From contig CADAES010000001.1 in assembly GCA_902786975.1 (NCBI GenBank), positions 119,248 to 183,247 of the forward strand: a stretch of DNA of 64,000 nucleotides, in the 5' to 3' direction. The stretch comes from an uncultured Ruminococcus sp. Lineage in GTDB: Bacteria > Bacillota > Clostridia > Oscillospirales > Ruminococcaceae. A program made the translations under genes and the position numbers. The notes under the pieces were generated by a model that saw only the letters and a program-made list of their open reading frames with translations, ran no database searches and was not told the origin of the DNA. Each line of letters opens with the position of its first letter. Within the stretch, counting starts at the first letter, position 1. Below are positions 58,690 through 64,000 of this stretch, in pieces.

Positions 58690-60021
58690 ATGAAAAACGA
58701 TCTCAGACAACAGCTCCATCTTGAGCCGGACAAGGGCTGGCTCAACGACCCCAACGGACTGTGCTTCTTCAAGGGCGAGTACCACGTTTATTTCCAGTAT
58801 TCGCCCGAAAGCGCCGAAGGAAAAAGCGGCAGGTGCTGGGGACACTGGAAGAGTGCAGACCTGCTTCACTGGAGATTCACCGGTACGGTGCTGTTTCCCG
58901 ATTCTCCCGACGACCGAAACGGTGTCTACTCGGGCAGCGCTTTCGTAAAGGGCGATACGCTGTATCTGTTCTACACAGGAAACGTAAAAGAGGAAGGCAA
59001 CCACGACTATACAACGTCGGGAAGGGGAGCGAACGTTATCCTCGTCACCACACAGGACGGGCATAATATGAGTGAAAAGAGAACTCTCCTGCGCAACTGC
59101 GACTACCCCGACTACTGTTCCTGCCACGTTCGTGACCCGAAGGTGTGGGAGGAGGACGGCCAGTATCATATGGTGCTGGGCGCAAGGACTCTTGATGACA
59201 AGGGCTGCATGCTTCGGTATGTGTCGGACGACCTTGAAAACTGGAAATATGAAAAGACCGTATGGGGAAGCGACTGCAGCTATATGTGGGAGTGTCCCGA
59301 CGAGTTCGTTCTGGGCACAAAGAGATTTCTGAGCATTTCCCCGCAGGGCTTGAAGCATGAAAAGTATTTCTCGCAGAACGTGTACAGCTCGGGCTATCTG
59401 GATATCGACAAAGGGACTTATACCGAATGGGACTGCGGCTTTGATTTCTACGCTCCGCAGACTTTCAAAGCCCCCGACGGCAGAAGGATACTTATCGGCT
59501 GGGAAGGCATCGGTGACATACCGTACACGAACCCGACCGTTGCTCTTGGGTGGCAGCACTGTCTGACGCTGCCTCGTGAGCTGACCCTATCGCCCGACGG
59601 CGGTATCCTCCAGCAGCCGGTAAGAGAATTACAGGCTCTGCGCAAAGAGTCTGCCGGGCTAAGAAGCGGCGGAACCGTGAAAGCACAGCTGCCTTTTGAG
59701 ATAACGGGAACAACGCAGGACGAGTTCACAGTAGAGTTTAAAGATGTTTTGCGTCTGAAAAAGTCGGGAAACGAGTTCTCGCTTGAATTTACAAACGACA
59801 GCGCAGGCTGCGCAAGAACGGTGAGATATGCACAGCTCGGGCGCTGCGAGGACATACGCATCATCGCAGACAAGGCGTCTGTCGAGGTGTATCTCAACGG
59901 CGGCGAAAAGGTGCTTTCAAGCAGGATGTACCCCGACAGCACCGAGCTTTCGCTGACAGCCGACGGTATAGACGCTGTGATCTACAAGCTTGACGGGATA
60001 GAGGTGATATCCGATGAATAA
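58690..60021 (+). CDS. scrB: Sucrose-6-phosphate hydrolase (GH32)
   Basis: It splits sucrose-6-phosphate into glucose-6-phosphate and fructose in the cytoplasm. The 443 residues carry the GH32 residues: nucleophile Asp20 in WLNDPNG, HVRDPKVW near 150, and the acid Glu in MWECPDEF near 202. The C-terminal beta-sandwich begins near 320. GACGGTGAG lies before the ATG. It lies 24 bases after the EIIBCA gene and overlaps the fructokinase gene by eight bases. Since the PTS gene is broken, its substrate must come by another route in this strain, or the PTS defect is not real. Confidence 0.93.
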   Translation: MKNDLRQQLHLEPDKGWLNDPNGLCFFKGEYHVYFQYSPESAEGKSGRCWGHWKSADLLHWRFTGTVLFPDSPDDRNGVYSGSAFVKGDTLYLFYTGNVKEEGNHDYTTSGRGANVILVTTQDGHNMSEKRTLLRNCDYPDYCSCHVRDPKVWEEDGQYHMVLGARTLDDKGCMLRYVSDDLENWKYEKTVWGSDCSYMWECPDEFVLGTKRFLSISPQGLKHEKYFSQNVYSSGYLDIDKGTYTEWDCGFDFYAPQTFKAPDGRRILIGWEGIGDIPYTNPTVALGWQHCLTLPRELTLSPDGGILQQPVRELQALRKESAGLRSGGTVKAQLPFEITGTTQDEFTVEFKDVLRLKKSGNEFSLEFTNDSAGCARTVRYAQLGRCEDIRIIADKASVEVYLNGGEKVLSSRMYPDSTELSLTADGIDAVIYKLDGIEVISDE

Positions 60022-60982
60022 TACACTTGCCGCTATCGGTGAAGCACTTATCGACTTTATCCCCGATAGGAACGGCTGTGATTTTGACGAGGTGACGGCT
60101 TTTTCGCCAAAGGTCGGCGGGGCGCCCGCAAATGTATGTGCGGCGTTCTCGATACTCGGCGGCAGCTCACGAATGCTGACCCAGCTCGGCAGCGACCCTT
60201 TCGGTCACAAGATAATCGGCGAGCTTGACCGTGTCGGGGTGGACACCTCCTGTATCTCGCTGACCGACGAGGCTAACACGGCGCTTGCCTTTGTGTCGCT
60301 CGCTCAAAACGGCGACAGGACGTTTTCATTCTACCGAAAGCCGAGCGCAGATATGCTTTACAAGGAACAAAGCATCAAAGAAACTTACTTTGACAACGTG
60401 TTCGCTCTGCACTTCTGCAGCGTTTCGATAGGCGATTTCCCGATGAAGCAGGCGCACAAGCGGGCAATAGAGCTTATGCGCAAAAGAAACGGCATAGTCA
60501 GCTTTGACCCCAATCTCAGGTTCAACCTCTGGGACAGCGAGCAGGCGCTGTGCGGTGCGGTAAGGGAGTTTATCCCGCTTAGCGACATCGTAAAGCTCTC
60601 CGAGGACGAGGTGAGCTTCGTCACCGGAGAGGACAGCATAGAAAATGCTGTATCGTGGCTGTTCGGGCAGGGCGTAAAGCTGGTGCTTTATACCTGCGGC
60701 AGCAAGGGCGCTTATGCTTTCACAAGAAGCGTTAAAGCCTATTCCCCCGCATTGAAGGTAAAGGCTGTCGATACGACCGGCGCAGGCGACGGCTTCACGG
60801 GTGCGTTCCTGTGGTCGCTGCAAAAGCTGTGCTGTGAGCCGCAGGGGCTTGAAAAACTGACCGAAAACGAGCTGCTTGAAAGCCTCGGCTTTGCAAACAG
60901 GTTCTGTGCGCTCAGCGTGCAGAAAAAAGGTGCGATAGCATCATATCCGACACTCGGTGAGATGCAGGAAATAAATTTGTAA
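60014..60982 (+). CDS. scrK: Fructokinase, PfkB family
   Basis: It phosphorylates fructose released by the hydrolase to fructose-6-phosphate. The 322 residues show the PfkB signatures: GEALIDFIPDRNG and KVGGAPANVCAAFSILGG near 30-50, and DTTGAGDGFTGAFLWSL near 255 with the catalytic Asp and anion hole. The start overlaps the scrB end, so translation is probably coupled. It is followed after 19 bases by the HPr gene. Confidence 0.93.
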   Translation: MNNTLAAIGEALIDFIPDRNGCDFDEVTAFSPKVGGAPANVCAAFSILGGSSRMLTQLGSDPFGHKIIGELDRVGVDTSCISLTDEANTALAFVSLAQNGDRTFSFYRKPSADMLYKEQSIKETYFDNVFALHFCSVSIGDFPMKQAHKRAIELMRKRNGIVSFDPNLRFNLWDSEQALCGAVREFIPLSDIVKLSEDEVSFVTGEDSIENAVSWLFGQGVKLVLYTCGSKGAYAFTRSVKAYSPALKVKAVDTTGAGDGFTGAFLWSLQKLCCEPQGLEKLTENELLESLGFANRFCALSVQKKGAIASYPTLGEMQEINL

Positions 60983-61001
60983 ACGAAAGGAACGAAGCAT
61001 T

Positions 61002-61262
61002 ATGAAAGAGTTTTCTTACACCATCAAGGACGCAATAGGTATCCACGCAAGACCCGCAGGAAACCTTGTTAAGCTTATCAAGGGCTATTCCAGCACTGTC
61101 ACCGTCGAGAAGGAAGGCAAGCCGCCTATCAATGCGACTGCGCTGATGAAGCTTATGGGACTTGGCGTAAAGTGCGGAGACACCGTGAAGTTCACAGTCG
61201 AGGGTGACGATGAGGACGCTGCTGTAAAGGGTATTGAGGAATTCATGAACGCTAACCTCTGA
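61002..61262 (+). CDS. ptsH: HPr-type phosphocarrier protein with Ala at the Ser46 position
   Basis: HPr passes phosphate from Enzyme I to EIIA domains. The 86 residues contain His15 in GIHARPAG, so PTS transfer is possible. Aligning INATALMKLMGLGV with the usual KSIMGVMSLG (or KSLFKLQTLG) puts Ala47 at the place of regulatory Ser46, with Thr46 next to it. In Bacillota, HPr kinase phosphorylates Ser46 for CcpA-dependent catabolite repression; this copy may not take part. Crh is excluded because His15 is present. AAAGGAACG precedes the ATG. It sits in the sucrose operon, just before Enzyme I. Confidence 0.9.
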   Translation: MKEFSYTIKDAIGIHARPAGNLVKLIKGYSSTVTVEKEGKPPINATALMKLMGLGVKCGDTVKFTVEGDDEDAAVKGIEEFMNANL

Positions 61263-61291
61263 TTTTTCTTTGAAAGGACAGGTGACGGACT

Positions 61292-62923
61292 ATGGCTGTA
61301 TTCAAGGGCAAGGGAGTTTACGGGGCGGTCGCTGTTGGCAAGGCTCTGATATTTAAAAGGCAGGCGGCTGAAGTCCGCCGTGTGTCCGTGCAGGATACCG
61401 AGCAGGAGCTTGAACGTGTGAACAGCGCAAAGGAGCTTGCGGTCGCACAGCTCACGCAGATCCACGAAAAGGCTCTTAAGGAGGTCGGGGAGACCAATGC
61501 GGAGATATTCGAGATCCATATAATGATGCTCGACGACGAGGACTACAACGATTCGATAAAAAGCATTATCGAAACTCAGAAGGTCAATGCGGAGTATGCC
61601 GTAGCGGTGACGTCGGACAATTTCGCCGAGATGTTTGCAAATATGGACGATGCCTATATGCAGGCACGTTCGGCTGATGTAAAGGACATCTCAAACAGGC
61701 TGATAGCCTGCCTCACGAGCAGCGGAGAAAGTGCGTCCGTGCAGGACGAAAAGATGATAGTCTGTGCCGATGACCTTGCACCGAGCGAGACCGTTTCGCT
61801 TGACAAGGACAAGGTGCTTGCGTTCGTCACAGCCTTCGGTTCGTCAAATTCCCACACCGCTATCCTTGCAAGAAATATGAATATCCCCGCTGTTATCGGT
61901 GCGGGACAGGAGTTCCTCGATGCGCTCGAGGACGGCTGTATTGTCGGCGTTGACGGTCATACCGGAGAGGTCTTCGTTTCTCCCGACGAGGAAACTGTCA
62001 AGCGCCTTGAAAACAAGCAGGCTGAGGACATCAAGAAAAAGCAGCTGCTTTTGGAACTCAAGGGCAAGGAAAACATCACGCTCGACGGCACAAGGATAAA
62101 CATTTTTGCAAACATCGGCGGAGTAGGCGGAATAGGTGCAGTTCTTGCAAACGATGCGGGCGGCATAGGGCTTTTCCGAAGCGAATTCCTGTATCTCGAA
62201 AGCGAGGACTATCCCACCGAGGAACAGCAGTTCCAGGCTTACAAAAAGGTGCTTGAAAGCATGGCAGGGAAGAAGGTAATAATCCGTACCCTCGATATCG
62301 GCGCCGACAAGCAGATAGACTATTTCGATCTCGATAAAGAGGACAATCCTGCGCTCGGATTCAGAGCGATACGCATCTGTCTGACACGCCCCGATATCTT
62401 CCGTACACAGATGCGGGCGCTGTACAGAGCTTCTGCGTTCGGCGAGCTGGGTATAATGTTCCCGATGATAACAAGCGTCAGCGAAGTACAGAAGTGTCTT
62501 GATATGTGCGAGCAGGTCAGAAACGAGCTGTCAGCCGACGGTATACGCTTCAATGAAAAGACCGAGCTCGGCATAATGATAGAAACTCCTGCCGCCGCTG
62601 TCATCAGCGATAAGCTCGCACCAATGGTGGACTTTTTCAGCGTAGGCACAAACGACCTCACGCAGTACACTCTTGCCTGCGACAGACAAAATGCAAAGCT
62701 CGAGCCGTTCGTTGACACTCACCATGAGGCGATACTCAGACTTATAGAGATGTCTGCTGAAAACGCCCACGCAAACAATGCATGGATAGGTATCTGCGGT
62801 GAGCTTGCGGCTGACCTTTCTCTGACGGAAACGTTCCTGCGAATGGGCATCGACGAGCTTTCGGTATCACCGCCGTTCGTTCTGCCGCTTCGTGAAAAGG
62901 TGAGAAGCCTCTCGCTGAAATAA
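61292..62923 (+). CDS. ptsI: PTS Enzyme I (phosphoenolpyruvate-protein phosphotransferase)
   Basis: It takes phosphate from phosphoenolpyruvate and gives it to HPr. The 543 residues have all the domains: helical HPr-binding part (about 30-140), phosphohistidine loop GSSNSHTAILARNMNIPAV near 188, linker, and the PEP-binding barrel with GIGLFRSEFLY near 295, LDIGADKQ near 335, GFRAIRICL, ELGIMIETPAA near 430, and the Cys in GICGELAADLSLTETFLRMGIDELSVSP near 500. The length is slightly short of the usual 570. AGGACAGGTGACGG precedes the ATG. The gene pair with HPr inside a sucrose operon suggests the general PTS proteins are co-induced here. Confidence 0.95.
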   Translation: MAVFKGKGVYGAVAVGKALIFKRQAAEVRRVSVQDTEQELERVNSAKELAVAQLTQIHEKALKEVGETNAEIFEIHIMMLDDEDYNDSIKSIIETQKVNAEYAVAVTSDNFAEMFANMDDAYMQARSADVKDISNRLIACLTSSGESASVQDEKMIVCADDLAPSETVSLDKDKVLAFVTAFGSSNSHTAILARNMNIPAVIGAGQEFLDALEDGCIVGVDGHTGEVFVSPDEETVKRLENKQAEDIKKKQLLLELKGKENITLDGTRINIFANIGGVGGIGAVLANDAGGIGLFRSEFLYLESEDYPTEEQQFQAYKKVLESMAGKKVIIRTLDIGADKQIDYFDLDKEDNPALGFRAIRICLTRPDIFRTQMRALYRASAFGELGIMFPMITSVSEVQKCLDMCEQVRNELSADGIRFNEKTELGIMIETPAAAVISDKLAPMVDFFSVGTNDLTQYTLACDRQNAKLEPFVDTHHEAILRLIEMSAENAHANNAWIGICGELAADLSLTETFLRMGIDELSVSPPFVLPLREKVRSLSLK

Positions 62924-63008
62924 TGCTCACAAGCCAAACCTCACCGGGGCGCAGCCGGCAGCTGACGCCTGTTGTGTAAAAATCAAAAGACAATAGTTCT
63001 TGTTAAAC

Positions 63009-63049
63009 GACCCTCGCTGCTGTCTCAACGGCAGCGGGGGACTTTTTAT
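63009..63049 (+). terminator. Terminator of the sucrose/PTS operon
   Basis: CCCTCGCTGC and GCAGCGGGGG (one G-T pair) with a ten-base loop, followed by ACTTTTT. Confidence 0.8.
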
Positions 63050-63071
63050 GATCAGCACGGCAAGTACAGCC

Positions 63072-63100
63072 TTGAAAAATACGCAAAAATGTGATATTAT
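63072..63100 (+). promoter_or_regulatory. Promoter of the last membrane-protein gene
   Basis: TTGAAA (63072-63077), 17 bases ending in TGTGA, TATTAT (63095-63100). Confidence 0.7.
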
Positions 63101-63165
63101 TATATCAGCCCCCCGTTGAACAGCGGGGATAATGACACCATACTAAGCTTTACAGAGGTGATATG

Positions 63166-63831
63166 ATGAAACATACGGACGAACAAGCAGCTGTGTCCAA
63201 AGACCGCCGCATCTGGTCAAGCAGGATGCTGAATATCCTCATAGTCGCTTTTGCTGTCACAGGAACGGTCATTATGCTCAGACATAAGGGCGACGGCGAA
63301 GGCCTTGCGTCGTCGGGCATATCCAATCTGAAATACTTTACCGTTTTGTCAAACGAGTTCTGCGGGATAATTGCTGCGCTGTGGCTTGTTTGTGACCTGC
63401 TGGGGAAAAAGCTCCCCGTCGTGCTGAAACTGACAGCGGCTTCAGCGGTCGCCCTGACATTTCTGATAGTTGCAGCTTTTCTTGCGCCGATGTACCCCGA
63501 TCTTAACCTTTATGAAAATGCAAATCTGTGGTTTCATCTTATACTCCCGCTTACCGCTGTGATCGAATTTGTCATTCTGAGGACGGATAAAAAGATACCG
63601 TTTAAGTTTACAGTCGTTTCGGCGCTCCCCGCTGTGTTATATGGCATAGGCTACCTTGTGAACATACTTGTAAACGGAAAGGGAGAATGGCCCGACACAA
63701 ACGACTGGTACGGCTTTCTGAACTGGGGCTATCCCGTGGGCATGGCTATTTTTGCATGCATCGTGCTTATGGACTTTGCAATGGCTGTGCTGATGAGAGC
63801 CTTGAATAACAGGATAAACAAAATATCATGA
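63166..63831 (+). CDS. Pr6Pr-like six-helix membrane protein
   Basis: The second of two adjacent ATGs (63166) is best placed after AGAGGTG; 221 residues. Six membrane helices are visible, beginning with MLNILIVAFAVTGTVIMLR. SNLKYFTVLSNEFCGIIAALWLV near 60 resembles the YFTxxSN signature of Pr6Pr-type membrane proteins, and NDWYGFLNWGY near 185 precedes the last helix. The family function is unknown. It has its own promoter and terminator and no linked gene. Confidence 0.65.
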   Translation: MKHTDEQAAVSKDRRIWSSRMLNILIVAFAVTGTVIMLRHKGDGEGLASSGISNLKYFTVLSNEFCGIIAALWLVCDLLGKKLPVVLKLTAASAVALTFLIVAAFLAPMYPDLNLYENANLWFHLILPLTAVIEFVILRTDKKIPFKFTVVSALPAVLYGIGYLVNILVNGKGEWPDTNDWYGFLNWGYPVGMAIFACIVLMDFAMAVLMRALNNRINKIS

Positions 63832-63835
63832 AGCG

Positions 63836-63879
63836 TAAAGCACAGTCTCTGAGCTATCGAGTCTGTGCTTTTATTTTTC
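63836..63879 (+). terminator. Terminator of the last membrane-protein gene
   Basis: AAAGCACAG and CTGTGCTTTT close a long imperfect hairpin followed by ATTTTT. The final 120 bases of the window hold no recognisable gene. Confidence 0.75.
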
Positions 63880-64000
63880 GTTCAGGCAAAAAGTTTCAGG
63901 GCAGCCGAAAATATGTAAGAGTCTAAAAAGAAGATTTGAGGACAACGCTCCCAAGAGAATACCCACAACAGTTTGCCGACACAGCAAAGAATGGTGAGAT

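Noticed and set aside
57865-59559. A long open frame of 564 codons on the minus strand
   Set aside because: It lies opposite scrA and scrB, whose coding is secure by catalytic motifs. It has no ribosome binding site and the product is Cys/Val/Arg-rich low-quality sequence, as expected for a shadow of codon bias.
61292-62923. Unusual phosphohistidine loop (GSSNSHTAI) in Enzyme I as a functional oddity
   Set aside because: The His and the following residues are intact, and I recall Asn-Ser-His versions in clostridial Enzyme I proteins, so it is probably ordinary.

Overview
The window looks like a chromosomal stretch from a Gram-positive anaerobe of the Clostridia, most like a Ruminococcus-type member of the Oscillospiraceae. 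The grounds are rubrerythrin, a C_GCAxxG_C_C protein, several lipoproteins with Thr/Glu/Ser-rich linkers, GGAGG-type ribosome binding sites, near-consensus SigA promoters with 17-base spacers, and a complete Gram-positive PTS (HPr and Enzyme I). The species is not assigned. No rRNA, tRNA, CRISPR array, insertion sequence or prophage was seen.

Layout. 1-1.3 kb: the end of a two-gene membrane-protein operon. 1.5-15.1 kb: a surface locus of three small secreted or anchored proteins, the first with an AWFxxN-type motif recalling TasA/camelysin proteins, followed by one 10.4-kb gene for a giant GLUG-repeat, beta-helix-like protein. 15.3-16.3 kb: rubrerythrin and a DUF4236 protein. 16.3-20.2 kb (minus): a response regulator, ABC exporter, DUF1648 protein and histidine kinase operon of the antimicrobial-peptide-resistance type. 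20.3-22.4 kb: peroxiredoxin, a frameshifted diguanylate cyclase and a MIF-like tautomerase. 22.4-25.9 kb (minus): a MacB/FtsX-type ABC exporter behind a perfect operator palindrome and, further upstream, a probable yybP-ykoY (Mn2+) riboswitch with tandem terminators. 26-30.8 kb (minus): two paralogous DUF3592-like proteins and a transglutaminase-like lipoprotein, ETTTEA-repeat lipoprotein and acyltransferase operon. 30.9-33.4 kb (minus): a TetR-controlled ABC exporter. 33.6-36.3 kb: two lipoproteins and a nitroreductase. 36.3-41.5 kb (minus): a 1185-residue membrane/propeller/HD-GYP receptor, a BMP-type binding protein and a C_GCAxxG_C_C protein. 41.9-45.1 kb: a Wzz-BY-kinase and a GAF-GGDEF protein.

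45.3-53.2 kb is the most interesting part. It encodes a partner-switching set without a sigma factor: a STAS anti-anti-sigma-like protein, a GHKL-like protein that seems to have lost its ATP-site residues, a MATE transporter fused to a GHKL kinase domain, a flavodoxin-type oxidoreductase, a free GHKL kinase, a dCache-HAMP-SpoIIE phosphatase, a VanX-like D-Ala-D-Ala dipeptidase and an HExxH protein of unknown family. A plausible reading is that an extracellular signal, through the phosphatase and the STAS protein, sets the activity of an efflux pump rather than of transcription.

53.4-62.9 kb: carbohydrate use. It holds a GlgX-type debranching enzyme, a LacI/ScrR regulator, a sucrose PTS permease broken by an internal deletion, sucrose-6-phosphate hydrolase, fructokinase, an HPr with Ala at the Ser46 position, and Enzyme I. 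The window closes with a six-helix membrane protein. Starts were chosen from Shine-Dalgarno spacing and often lie downstream of the longest open frame. All functions are inferred by reading; no database search was possible.
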